Source of the DNA: Bradyrhizobium xenonodulans | Lineage (GTDB): Bacteria > Pseudomonadota > Alphaproteobacteria > Rhizobiales > Xanthobacteraceae | Assembly (NCBI RefSeq): GCF_027594865.1 | Contig: NZ_CP089391.1 | Location: 6,850,501 to 6,914,500 of the forward strand | Direction: 5' to 3' | Length of the DNA stretch: 64,000 nucleotides | Shown: piece by piece, positions 1-8,150 of the stretch | Numbering within the stretch: position 1 is the stretch's first letter | How the letters are laid out: each line of letters opens with the position of its first letter | The notes under the pieces: model-generated | What the model saw: the letters and a program-made list of their open reading frames with translations, nothing else | Databases searched by the model: none | Told to the model about the DNA's origin: nothing | Position numbers and translations under genes: made by a program

Positions 1-671
1 CGTTTTGGAACGCTGCCGATAACGATGTCCATGCGATGAAGAACTGCCGGCAATTGTTCGAGCGTTAGCGTCTCCGCGCCTGTCGCGTAGGCGGCGGCGC
101 GCTGAACCGGATTGCGCGCCGCGACGTGGACATGAGCCCCGAGGCCGACCAACGTCTTCGTCAGAAGCGAGCCGATGGTACCTTGACCAACCAGGCAGAT
201 GTTGGACTTGTGGATGGTGATCTGCGTGTTTTCGATGATCACCTTCAATACGCCCTCGACGATCGCCGGCCCGCGCAACAGCATGAGGTCGACGTCCCAT
301 TCGTACTCGTGCAGCGCGATGCCGAGCGCCTTGCAATGGGCCCTCAGATTGTCGTCGGCCCAACCGAGGATGATGTTGCCGGGCCGCCTCATGCCGGCCA
401 ACATCTCGCGTGTCGGAACGATCTTTTGCGGACACTTGGGCGCGAAGAGCGCGCCCTCCGCGCTGATGCCTGGAATCGGAAACAGCGCGATGTCGGCCCC
501 CTTCAATGCATCAGCCGCGTCCACAGCATGATAGACGCCTTCGATGCCCCCATCAGGCCAGGGAAAGCCGTAGGCTCGAACCGCGGCTCCAGCCCGCACG
601 GCACAGCGAGCGATCTCCTGTTCGCGTGCGTCACCGGCTACGATCGCGACGACTGTATTCTGCCAACTCAT
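1..671 (-). CDS. dipicolinate synthase subunit A-like NAD(P)-binding protein (3' end outside window)
   Basis: The minus-strand frame from ATG at 671 stays open to the window edge, about 223 residues. It starts MSWQNTVVAIVAGDAREQE, which resembles the GGDxR-type opening of dipicolinate synthase A (DpaA/SpoVFA). A second dinucleotide-binding segment, NICLVGQGTIGSLLTKTL, follows near residue 160. In spore formers DpaA works with DpaB on a lysine-pathway intermediate; a rhizobium makes no spores, so the true substrate is unknown. The start overlaps the stop of the upstream opine-dehydrogenase-like gene by four bases (ATGA), implying coupled translation and a joint role. The family call rests on motif recall only. 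Confidence 0.6.
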   Translation of the reverse strand, partial: MSWQNTVVAIVAGDAREQEIARCAVRAGAAVRAYGFPWPDGGIEGVYHAVDAADALKGADIALFPIPGISAEGALFAPKCPQKIVPTREMLAGMRRPGNIILGWADDNLRAHCKALGIALHEYEWDVDLMLLRGPAIVEGVLKVIIENTQITIHKSNICLVGQGTIGSLLTKTLVGLGAHVHVAARNPVQRAAAYATGAETLTLEQLPAVLHRMDIVIGSVPK

Positions 672-1756
672 GGGGCCCTTACCTTCTCAATGAGCTGATC
701 CCTGGACATGCCGGCGATGCCCATTGCATCTGCAGTCCGCCCGCCGATCCGATAGTCGGTTCCGACGGCGGCCTGCGCAAGGCGATAGAGCGACGTCGCG
801 ACGGGCACGTTGACGTCGGCGATCCGCGCAAACTCCAGGAAGGGGAGCAAGCCGTGACCGAAATCCTCCTTGTAGTAGCGATATTCGAGCGAATCCGGTC
901 CCTTGATACGGCGATTGGCCTCGCCGCCCGCGATTGCCGCGCGGTAATCGGTAACGTCAACCACGTCAGCCTCCACCGTGCCGAGCAGCTTCATCTCTTC
1001 AATCAAGTTCGGCAATTCATGCCCGAACGCCCGAGCGACCGCCAAGCGCTCGTCGTCCAATTGCCGCATGACCCGGGCGACCCCGGGCGTCATGGCGTCG
1101 ACATAGAAAGTGAAGCTGCCGCCGGTCGCCTCGACCCAGGCGGCTGCCAGCACCGCGCCAGGGGGATGCAGGACCATGTTCACGTTGGAGAGGTCGGAGG
1201 CGATGACGTCCCGAACGGGCGTGACACCCGGATACAATTTTGCAGCAATCTCCAGCGCCTCCGCTCCTCCCCTGAGAGCGGCAGCCTTCAGTTGCTTCGC
1301 CCGACCGCTAATGGTGACGCCGTCAGGACGATATTTGCGCGCGACGTATGTAAGGGTCGAGAACTCAACCACCGGAGGCACTGACCGCCCGGTGCGGGAA
1401 TAGGCCTCGGCGAATTCCAGTGCGCCTCCGGTGTGGCCGGGATTAAGCACGACAGGTTTGTTCGACGGCCAACCGGCCGCGGCGAGTGCGTTGGCGATGG
1501 CCGAGTGCGAGAAAGTCGGCAGGACCACGACTGCCACTTCGACTCCGGAGATGGCCGACTTGAGATCTGTCGAAATCAGGGTAGGCTTTGCAACTCCCTC
1601 GCCGAGCTTGCCGTCGAATGCAACGCCGCCGAGCTTGATGTGCGGCTCGAGCGTCTCGGCCGAACGCGCCCAGAAATGAACGGAGTGGCCCGCCAGAACC
1701 AATTCTGCGACCGAGGCCGTGCCCCCCGCCCCTCCTCCAAGTACGGCAACCTTCAT
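668..1756 (-). CDS. NAD/NADP octopine/nopaline dehydrogenase family protein
   Basis: The 362-residue protein opens with the Rossmann motif MKVAVLGGGAGGTASVAELV. Its C-terminal helical half matches the octopine/nopaline dehydrogenase family, including the segment NMVLHPPGAVL near residue 195 that normally carries the catalytic His. Family members reversibly join or cleave an amino acid and a 2-oxo acid through a secondary amine, in the cytoplasm. The length is normal (about 350-400). It is first in a two-gene minus-strand operon whose promoter region contains operator-like site A. The pairing with a DpaA-like protein is unusual. Whether it makes or breaks an opine cannot be told. Confidence 0.8.
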   Translation of the reverse strand: MKVAVLGGGAGGTASVAELVLAGHSVHFWARSAETLEPHIKLGGVAFDGKLGEGVAKPTLISTDLKSAISGVEVAVVVLPTFSHSAIANALAAAGWPSNKPVVLNPGHTGGALEFAEAYSRTGRSVPPVVEFSTLTYVARKYRPDGVTISGRAKQLKAAALRGGAEALEIAAKLYPGVTPVRDVIASDLSNVNMVLHPPGAVLAAAWVEATGGSFTFYVDAMTPGVARVMRQLDDERLAVARAFGHELPNLIEEMKLLGTVEADVVDVTDYRAAIAGGEANRRIKGPDSLEYRYYKEDFGHGLLPFLEFARIADVNVPVATSLYRLAQAAVGTDYRIGGRTADAMGIAGMSRDQLIEKVRAP

Positions 1757-1804
1757 TCTGTCCTCCGCAGATCGAAGCGTAAGTCGCGCCTCTTGAGAGG
1801 CAAA

Positions 1805-1844
1805 CTTTGATCACAGCTTATGATCACAGTTATGATTGTCAAGC
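1805..1844 (-). promoter_or_regulatory. putative operator/promoter site A of the catabolic island
   Basis: Two GATC cores start at 1809 and 1822, 13 bp apart, embedded in partial TTRTGATCAYAA palindromes. On the minus strand a TTGACA-like -35 box (plus-strand TGTCAA at 1837-1842) lies just upstream, so the palindromes fall over the spacer and -10 region of a promoter reading into the opine-dehydrogenase-like gene. The same layout occurs at 7531 and 13281. The regulator is unknown. Confidence 0.55.
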
Positions 1845-1953
1845 TTGAGAATTGCCAACCCGCTGCCTCATCGAAAGGCACTTCTGGAGCGTGACGCCGA
1901 ACCATGACCGAGGGTTCGGCGGCGCAAGTCGGCTGTTTCGGGGCTGGAGCCGT

Positions 1954-3231
1954 TCATATCACTGGATCCGCGAGCACCCGGAACGGTTCCGTGATGCCGG
2001 GTCCAAATTCGCCAGCAAGGCAATCGGCGACCATCTCTGCGGTTGCGGCCGAAAGCGTCCACCCGAGATGGCCGTGGCCGGTGTTGTAGAAGACGCCCGG
2101 CATCCTGCCTCGACCGACCCGCGGCATCATGTTCGGCATCATCGGACGTAACCCGGCCCAGGGCACGACACGGTTGGTGTCGACAGAGGGGAACAGTGCT
2201 CGCGTCCAGTCAACCAGCGGCTTGATGCGATCCTGGCGGATGTCGCGGTTCATGCCGTTGAACTCCGCCGTTCCGGCGACGCGAAAGCGCGTGGCGCCCA
2301 ATCGGCTGGTCACGATCTTGGCGCCATCATCGAGCAGGCTGACCCAAGGCGCCGCTCTCTGGCTCCGCTCGTCGTCGAGGTGCACGGTGATCGAATAGCC
2401 TTTTACAGGGTAGATGTTCAGCCGGTCGCCGAGCATCGCCGCGAGGTCGCGGCTTGCGGAACCGGCGCATATGACGACATTGTCGGCATCGATCTCTTCG
2501 ACATGAGCCCCGCCTGAAGGCTCGTCACGCGAGTACTGGACGCGGAAAGTTTCGTCCCGAGCGATCTGCCTCACGGTGGCGTCAAACACGAAGCGCACGC
2601 CCCGCCTCTCGCAGGCCCTGGCGAGACCGCGGACGAACTTGTGGATGTCGCCGGTGGAATCCGACGGGGTATAGAAGCCTCCGAAGAAGTCGCCATGCAG
2701 CGTCGGCTCGATCGACTTCACCTCTGAGGCCGTCACCGGATGACGGTCAAGCCCTCCCTCCACCAGAATGGCATTGACCTTCAGCGCGTGCTGGAAACTC
2801 TGCTTGTCCCGGTAGAAGTGGAGGATGCCGCGACGTTCGTAATCGAAATCGATGCTCTCGCGCTCGGCGATGGCGAAGAGATGCTTGCGTGCGGCGATGG
2901 CGAGCCGTGTCGTCTCAACCGTGTTGTCGCGATAGTTCTTGATGTTGAAAATAAATTCGCCAAACCAGGCATATTTGTGCCAGGTCGGCGCTGGATTCAT
3001 GAGGAGCGGTGCATCGCGCCTCAACATCCACTTCATTCCCTTGATGATCGTCGACCAGCTGTTCCAGACCTCCGCATTGCTCGCGGAAAGTTGGCCACCA
3101 TTGGCGAACGATGTTTCCATGCCCGCGTAGCGCTGACGCTCGATCACCGTAACGGAATAGCCGCGATTGAGAAGGGCGTAGGCGGTGGTCACGCCGGTGA
3201 TACCGGCGCCGATGACGACAACATGTGGCAT
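1954..3231 (-). CDS. dadA: D-amino acid dehydrogenase (DadA-like FAD oxidoreductase)
   Basis: From ATG 3231 (MPHVVVIGAGITGVTTAY) the protein has 425 residues, normal for DadA. The N-terminal FAD motif GAGITG is followed by a DadA-type segment NGGQLSASNAEVW near residue 50. Near the C-terminus, PWAGLRPMMP and GHGHLGWTLS are typical of the family. DadA-type enzymes oxidise D-amino acids, and relatives oxidise glycine or sarcosine, to the 2-oxo acid and ammonia, passing electrons to the membrane. A longer upstream frame exists but reads through the glycine riboswitch, so it is not used. The riboswitch implies induction by glycine; glycine, sarcosine or D-alanine are the plausible substrates. Confidence 0.8.
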   Translation of the reverse strand: MPHVVVIGAGITGVTTAYALLNRGYSVTVIERQRYAGMETSFANGGQLSASNAEVWNSWSTIIKGMKWMLRRDAPLLMNPAPTWHKYAWFGEFIFNIKNYRDNTVETTRLAIAARKHLFAIAERESIDFDYERRGILHFYRDKQSFQHALKVNAILVEGGLDRHPVTASEVKSIEPTLHGDFFGGFYTPSDSTGDIHKFVRGLARACERRGVRFVFDATVRQIARDETFRVQYSRDEPSGGAHVEEIDADNVVICAGSASRDLAAMLGDRLNIYPVKGYSITVHLDDERSQRAAPWVSLLDDGAKIVTSRLGATRFRVAGTAEFNGMNRDIRQDRIKPLVDWTRALFPSVDTNRVVPWAGLRPMMPNMMPRVGRGRMPGVFYNTGHGHLGWTLSAATAEMVADCLAGEFGPGITEPFRVLADPVI

Positions 3232-3279
3232 TTCGCTCTCCGCGATCAAAGTTGGGAAGCGGACCGAAGCCCGCGGCTT

Positions 3280-3470
3280 GTCCCCAATCTGTCGCTGTAC
3301 CTGAGAGATTAACCGCGACGGCTCAGCCGTCGCGGCGGTCCCCTTCGGTGGGCACTCGAAGTGCCACTCTCCAGATCGTTCAGCTGCACGGTCACTTTTG
3401 CCTGAGAGTTTCCTGGGGGTTGCTCCTTCGGCGCCGGTCAACACCGTCACGACGGCGACCGATCTCTCCC
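3280..3470 (-). promoter_or_regulatory. tandem glycine riboswitch upstream of the DadA-like gene
   Basis: Read on the minus strand, aptamer 1 (about 3470-3391) has GGAGAG, then GCGCCGAAGGAGCAA, then CTCTCAGGCAAAAG, the classic glycine-aptamer blocks. Aptamer 2 (about 3373-3280) has GGAGAG, CACCGAAGGGG, a strong hairpin formed by CGCGACGGCTGAGCCGTCGCG, and AATCTCTCAGGTACAG. Two aptamers in series with a short linker are the known glycine-riboswitch layout. The element ends about 50 bp before the ATG at 3231. Tandem glycine riboswitches usually switch expression on when glycine is abundant. Confidence 0.88.
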
Positions 3471-3532
3471 ATGCAGCCTATTGAACGCGATAGGTTCTTC
3501 TCTCTTGCGCCTCCGCAATTGGAGTCGGCCTG

Positions 3533-4972
3533 TCAATTGCCAACGTCGTAAAGAGTCGTGGTCGTCTCGACCGCTTCGTCATGCAGACCAGCGCGCTCTA
3601 CCGCCGCCGCGGCGAGTTGCCGGGCTTTGCGCCGAATCTGCGCCTCGTCGACTCCCTGCACCTTGCCGTCGACATATGACGGCTTCCCGTCAACCCAGGT
3701 TTGCACGATCGAAGCGGTCGATGCGGAGAATACCAGAGCCTGCAGTGGGTCGTAGAACGGCGTCCATTCGACGTGGTCCAGGTCGAAGAGGACGAAATCG
3801 GCCTTCTTGCCGATTTCCAGCGAACCGATCTCGTCGTCCCACATCAACGCCTTTGCACCTTCGATGGTCGCGGCGCGCAGTGCTTGTCGTGCGGTGAAGA
3901 TGTCCGGTTGCAGGCGGGCGTCCTTGAACATGCCGGCGACGAGCAGCATTTGCCGCATGAGGTTCATGTTGCCGGCGGCCGACACGCCATCGGTGCCGAG
4001 GCCGACTTTAACACCGGCCTTCACCATCTCTGGATATTTTCCGATCGCGGTTGCTCCCTTCCCCAGCTTGAATGACGAGCATGGGCAGAAGGCGACGCTG
4101 GCGCCACGTTCGGCGAGAAGACGGACCTCTTCGTCGGAAACGGCCGCGCCGTGGGCGATCACCAGGTTCTTTCCGATGCCCCCGGCCCGATCGATGCGGG
4201 TGATGGGCCAGCAGCCATATTTCCTCTCGCAGACCTTTGCCTCCTCGATCGAGGTCGCGAGATGGTAGGTGGTGCCGACGCCAAGCCTCTCGGCCAATTT
4301 CACCGCTCCAACGTGGAGTTCGAGGCTACACGGCTCCTTGCCCTCGATATTGACCCAGCAACGTGCACGGCCGTCGAGGGCTCCGTTGTAGCGGACGACA
4401 CAATCCTCGAGCACCTTGAGTGCCGCTTGGGCGTTCGGGAAGAAATGATGATCCACCATTTCCTTGGTCCAGCCGCGGGGGAGCTCAGGCGGAGGATTGT
4501 CGGCCGCGTGCCGCCCGGTGATGCCGCGAATGCCGACCTTTTCCATCGCGCGAATGACGATGCCGGGATCGTATTGCGAGCCCATGTCAAGAAAACAAGT
4601 GGTGCCACAGCGCAGCATCTCAGTGATGCCCAACAGCGCGCCCCAATATTCGTCTTCTTCGGTGATGTGAGCGTAAAACGGCTTAGCCCAGTGGAACACC
4701 CAGGCGCGGGTATTGAGATTATCCGGAAAGACCGCGCGCGACAGCGTCTCCGAAAGATGAACGTGGCTGTCGACGAAGCCCGGGCAGACACCGAGCATCT
4801 TGCCATCGATCACCTTGTCGAAACCGACCTTCTTTTGCCGCGCGGCCACGTCATCGGCTTGACCGATATCCGCGATACGGTCGTCTTCGACGACGAGGCT
4901 CGCGTTGCGCACAACCGTGTCGTTCTCGTCGACCGTAAAAGCAAAGTTCAAGTCCTTGATCAGCGTGCGCAT
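3533..4972 (-). CDS. TRZ/MTA-deaminase-type amidohydrolase
   Basis: The 479-residue protein has the amidohydrolase-superfamily layout of cytosine/8-oxoguanine/MTA deaminases. The metal motif PGFVDSHVHLSE lies near residue 65, a His in YHLATSIEE near 240, AHGAAVSDEEV near 270, FCPCSSFKLGKG near 295, and the catalytic Asp in GLGTDGVSAAGN near 325. A C-terminal strand pair (GSLEIGKKADFVLFDL) closes the composite barrel. The HLAE motif usual in this subgroup reads HLAT, so a catalytic Glu appears replaced. It is the last gene of a presumed operon with the M24 and MR/MLE genes, 118 bp after the M24 gene. Substrate unknown; hydrolytic deamination or ring opening of an N-heterocycle is a guess. Confidence 0.75.
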   Translation of the reverse strand: MRTLIKDLNFAFTVDENDTVVRNASLVVEDDRIADIGQADDVAARQKKVGFDKVIDGKMLGVCPGFVDSHVHLSETLSRAVFPDNLNTRAWVFHWAKPFYAHITEEDEYWGALLGITEMLRCGTTCFLDMGSQYDPGIVIRAMEKVGIRGITGRHAADNPPPELPRGWTKEMVDHHFFPNAQAALKVLEDCVVRYNGALDGRARCWVNIEGKEPCSLELHVGAVKLAERLGVGTTYHLATSIEEAKVCERKYGCWPITRIDRAGGIGKNLVIAHGAAVSDEEVRLLAERGASVAFCPCSSFKLGKGATAIGKYPEMVKAGVKVGLGTDGVSAAGNMNLMRQMLLVAGMFKDARLQPDIFTARQALRAATIEGAKALMWDDEIGSLEIGKKADFVLFDLDHVEWTPFYDPLQALVFSASTASIVQTWVDGKPSYVDGKVQGVDEAQIRRKARQLAAAAVERAGLHDEAVETTTTLYDVGN

Positions 4973-5090
4973 GCCTCTTCACCCACTACTCTGCCATCAC
5001 GATCGCCCCGCCGGCGCACCGCGCCGGGACGCCGGGCGATGTCGAGCGATCTTCAAACGAGCGAAACAGCTCGTCCCCTTGGAGCCACCG

Positions 5091-6269
5091 TCAAGCGACG
5101 GCAGCCCTGCGCACAGCCCCGCTCCTCTTGGCCGTACCCACGGGAATCAGCCGGTCGGTGTCGGCGTAGTCGGAAAGCAGTTCCGACCCATTGGCGGTCA
5201 CCAGCAGCATATCCTTGTTCTGCATGCCGAAGCCATGGCCGGTGTCGTAACAAAGCGGTTCGAAACCGAGCACCATGTTCTCCTCGAGCGGCGCGTCGTT
5301 GCCCGGCTTGCCTAGCACCGGCGTCAGTCCGAGATAGGGATCTTCGTGCAGGTGCAGGCCGATGCCGTGACCCACGAACGAGATCGGCGGCAGACCGAGC
5401 TTGGCGAGCTTCGTAATGAACGCATCGTAGATGCTGCGACAGCTCGCACCCGGCTTCACCTTCTCCATGATCTCGTATTTGCATTCGACCAGATGCGCCC
5501 AGATCTTCTCGGCCATGGGCGGCGCCTCGCCGACGATCGCCGTGCGGCAAACGCCGGCCTGATAACCGTCGATGACCGAGAAAATCTCCACGCGGCAGAC
5601 GTCCCCACGCTTCAAGATGCGCTCCGACGGGCCGACGTTCGGCAAGACGCTGCGCTCGCCGGTCGCCACGATCATCAGCTTGAAGTGATCGGCGCCCAGA
5701 GTATAGACATTGCGCGTCAAGTGCCCGGCGATGTCCATTTCGGAATTGCCCTCGTCGACCACGGCTAGTGTGTCGGTAATGGCCTGGTCGGCAATGCGGG
5801 AAAGCCTGCGCAAGAGCGCAATCTCCTCCGAAGTCTTGATCTGACGGAGCCGGGCCAGGATCGGCTCGGCGCGCTCGAACTTCGCGGCCGGCATGGCCGC
5901 GAGCAAACGGGCAAAATCACCTGCCGGCAGGTAATCCATTTCGAGTCCAATGCGAGCCTGAGCAAGTCCGAGCCCCGCGAGCTGGTCGGCGAGCACAAGC
6001 ATGGGATCGTCCGAGAATTCCGCCCAAATGCGCGTCGGCACGTCCGGCTGGCGACGCTTGATCGTCGACGCCTCCATATCGACGCCGAATAATGCCGAGC
6101 GGCCGTCGGCAGTGACGATGGTCATTGCATGGCGGTGACGGATGAGCGGTTGCGAGGGGACCACGAACCCCGCTGTGTACGAGAAATTCTCAGGCGAAGA
6201 GCAGATGATGGCATCCAGCCCATGCTGAGACATTGACTTGACTTGTTTCGCGACAATTTCCGCCCGCAT
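5091..6269 (-). CDS. M24 (Xaa-Pro peptidase/creatinase) family hydrolase, probably metal-independent
   Basis: The 392-residue protein has a creatinase N-terminal domain (residues 1-130) and a pita-bread C-terminal domain. The metal-ligand positions of Xaa-Pro peptidases are mostly lost: the first Asp region reads VEIFSVIDGY, the second Asp position is Gly in YQAGVCRT, and the last Glu region reads GMQNKDML. The His in FVGHGIGLHLHEDP and the Glu in LGFEPL remain. Loss of ligands is typical of creatinase and ectoine-hydrolase-like members, which cleave C-N bonds without metal. The start follows an AGGGAG ribosome binding site. It sits 34 bp after the MR/MLE gene. This fits hydrolysis of a small amidine or amide rather than a peptide. 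Confidence 0.75.
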   Translation of the reverse strand: MRAEIVAKQVKSMSQHGLDAIICSSPENFSYTAGFVVPSQPLIRHRHAMTIVTADGRSALFGVDMEASTIKRRQPDVPTRIWAEFSDDPMLVLADQLAGLGLAQARIGLEMDYLPAGDFARLLAAMPAAKFERAEPILARLRQIKTSEEIALLRRLSRIADQAITDTLAVVDEGNSEMDIAGHLTRNVYTLGADHFKLMIVATGERSVLPNVGPSERILKRGDVCRVEIFSVIDGYQAGVCRTAIVGEAPPMAEKIWAHLVECKYEIMEKVKPGASCRSIYDAFITKLAKLGLPPISFVGHGIGLHLHEDPYLGLTPVLGKPGNDAPLEENMVLGFEPLCYDTGHGFGMQNKDMLLVTANGSELLSDYADTDRLIPVGTAKRSGAVRRAAVA

Positions 6270-6303
6270 GACTGCTCCCTTTTTTCAACTTCGTGCTGCG
6301 CGC

Positions 6304-7464
6304 TTAATCCCGCACGCGGTACTTTTCGATTTTCTTCTGGTCGACCTCGATACCCATTCCCGGCCCGGATGGAACGACGATTGCACCGTCGACGACCTTC
6401 ATCGGCTCGACGAGCAGATCGTCCTTGTAGTAGATGCCGGCCACCTGACCGTGCTGGAATTCCGCCGGCGTCGAAATCGGAATGACGCAGGACAGGGTCA
6501 CGGAGGGTGAGGCTGCGGCGAGTTGGACGTTGGCAAGATTGCCGATGCCGGTCTCGATCGAACCGTTGACGTTGCAGATGATGCCCGCCGCCCGGCACAC
6601 CGCCCCGACTTCCATGGCCTTGTAAAGACCACCAGCCTTTGTCGTATAGATGGACACGATTTGGATGCCGCCGGACCGAACGATCTGGATCGAATCGTGC
6701 GCGTTCCAGGCCGACTCGTCGGCCATGACGGGCGCGTCGATGCGACGACCAACCTCGGCAATGCGCTCGATGCCCATGACGGGCTGCTCGACATATTTCA
6801 GCCGATTCTTCTCCATCCTGCGAACGACTTGAACGGCCTCGCCAGGCGTCTTGTAGCCTTCGTTGGCGTCCACGCAGATTTCGACGGCATTGCCGGCGAC
6901 CTCGCGAACGGCATCGACCATTGCAACGTCTCGATCCGGATCGACCCCGATCTTCACCTTGATGGTTCGCACGCCCTCCTGCACGAGCTTTGCAACCTCG
7001 ACGCGCGCCTCTTCGATCGAGATCAAGCCGATGGAATGTGTCACCGGCACACGATCGCGCGCCCTACCGCCGAGGAGGGCACTGACGGGGATATCGAGCC
7101 AGCGACCGGCAAGGTCGTAGGCGGCGAACTCGACGGCAGCCTTGGAATAGGGGTAACCCCTGATCACTGCGTCCATTCGCGCGTGCAGTTCGGCGATATT
7201 ACCGAGCTCGACGCCGATGATCGCGGGAGCCAGATAGGTGTCGATCACGACGCGCGTGATCAAGGTGGATTCGCCAAAATACCGGCCGAACTCGCCGCCC
7301 CAGTCCTTGAGTGCCGGCGCCTCGCCCCAACCAACGCGACCGTCGCTGTCAGTCATCTTGACGATGACGTATCGACCGATCACCTCAGTCAGACCTGCCC
7401 ATTTGTGCTCTCGCCGGGTCGGCAGTTGGACAATCAATGTTTCGACGGATTTGATCGTGGGCAA
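6304..7464 (-). CDS. mandelate racemase/muconate lactonizing enzyme family protein (enolase superfamily)
   Basis: The 386-residue protein has the enolase-superfamily capping domain and barrel. MLE-type active-site residues are present: KVKIG near 165, DANEGY near 195, VEQP near 220, ADES near 245 and a catalytic Lys in YTTKAGG near 270. The two-lysine arrangement marks the muconate-lactonizing/dipeptide-epimerase/N-acylamino-acid-racemase subgroup. These enzymes abstract a proton alpha to a carboxylate. The chosen start is TTG at 7464 because no in-frame ATG lies upstream of the conserved region. It is first in a minus-strand operon with the M24 and amidohydrolase genes, behind operator-like site B. 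Racemisation or beta-elimination of the island's substrate is likely. Confidence 0.78.
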   Translation of the reverse strand: MPTIKSVETLIVQLPTRREHKWAGLTEVIGRYVIVKMTDSDGRVGWGEAPALKDWGGEFGRYFGESTLITRVVIDTYLAPAIIGVELGNIAELHARMDAVIRGYPYSKAAVEFAAYDLAGRWLDIPVSALLGGRARDRVPVTHSIGLISIEEARVEVAKLVQEGVRTIKVKIGVDPDRDVAMVDAVREVAGNAVEICVDANEGYKTPGEAVQVVRRMEKNRLKYVEQPVMGIERIAEVGRRIDAPVMADESAWNAHDSIQIVRSGGIQIVSIYTTKAGGLYKAMEVGAVCRAAGIICNVNGSIETGIGNLANVQLAAASPSVTLSCVIPISTPAEFQHGQVAGIYYKDDLLVEPMKVVDGAIVVPSGPGMGIEVDQKKIEKYRVRD

Positions 7465-7530
7465 ATGGGCCTGCCTTATTTGGTTTTGGTTTCGCGCTCA
7501 GTTTGTTAGGGTCGAAAAGCAAGATCATTG

Positions 7531-7571
7531 ATCGTGATCACACTTTATGATCATAAATCGCGACGGTCAAG
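7531..7571 (-). promoter_or_regulatory. putative operator/promoter site B of the catabolic island
   Basis: GATC cores start at 7536 and 7549, again 13 bp apart. The second is the centre of the perfect palindrome TTTATGATCATAAA (7545-7558). A TTGACC -35-like box for the minus strand (plus-strand GGTCAA at 7565-7570) and TAAAGT at 17-bp spacing form a reasonable promoter for the MR/MLE operon. The site also lies between that operon and the divergent plus-strand gene at 7636, so it could control both. Confidence 0.55.
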
Positions 7572-7635
7572 TGTCGCGGCGCCGGCATTGCGCCTAGCTT
7601 AGGCGCCGGTTGCCCGCGGGTCAGAGGAGGAAAAA

Positions 7636-7941
7636 TTGACGATCGTCGAAGCGACAAACTACTTCGCCAAGCAGGGTCAGGCGCCGGCGGTGCTCCAACA
7701 GCGCCGCCAGGCAAGCGGCATCCGCCGCGAACTCGGCCTGGATCCCGGTGAGATCCTTGTCCTGCGCGAGGGCAATGGACCCGACGTCAGGTGGGAGTGC
7801 AGATTTCCCTCTCGTGCAGCATATGAGGCCGATATGGCGGCGCGAGCCGGCTCAGAGGCGTTTGCTCAAGCGCGCCGGGTGATGCATACGCTGGTGGAGC
7901 GGTTCGAGCGGCACATCTATGAAATGGATGACGGCCGCTAG
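7636..7941 (+). CDS. small protein, possible dimeric alpha/beta-barrel fold
   Basis: The 101-residue ORF begins at TTG 7636, five bases after a strong AGAGGAGG ribosome binding site, which supports translation. No signal peptide, cysteine or membrane segment is visible. The pattern ILVLREGNGPDVRWECRFPSRAAYEADM, then a long helix ending in MHTLVERFERHIYEMDD, resembles small dimeric alpha/beta-barrel (ABM/NIPSNAP-like) proteins, but this is only a fold impression. It is divergent from the MR/MLE operon across site B and is followed 209 bp later by the Rieske oxygenase gene. Its role is unknown. Confidence 0.6.
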   Translation: MTIVEATNYFAKQGQAPAVLQQRRQASGIRRELGLDPGEILVLREGNGPDVRWECRFPSRAAYEADMAARAGSEAFAQARRVMHTLVERFERHIYEMDDGR

Positions 7942-8150
7942 AGCGCTGTCGCTCACACTGCCTCTGCTTGACCGAGCAGCCTGAGCCCATCGGCGCATCC
8001 CGGTCTCCCTGGAATGGCGAAGGGCCCGCTCAATCAGCGGACTATCGGAGATGCCGATAGGTCGCATTGGAAATGCTGATTTTTAAAACCGCTCTAATGG
8101 TGAGAGCTTCCTCCGACAGCCGTCCAACAGAACGGAGCAAAGGGGAGCCG

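Noticed and set aside
506..1384. Long plus-strand frame opposite the opine-dehydrogenase-like gene
   Set aside because: Antisense frame in high-GC DNA with Arg/His-rich composition and no family pattern. Many similar frames oppose the hup, NRPS and RND genes and were left out.
3232..3450. In-frame extension of the DadA-like gene to 3450
   Set aside because: It reads straight through the glycine riboswitch aptamers, and the FAD-binding N-terminus starts at ATG 3231.
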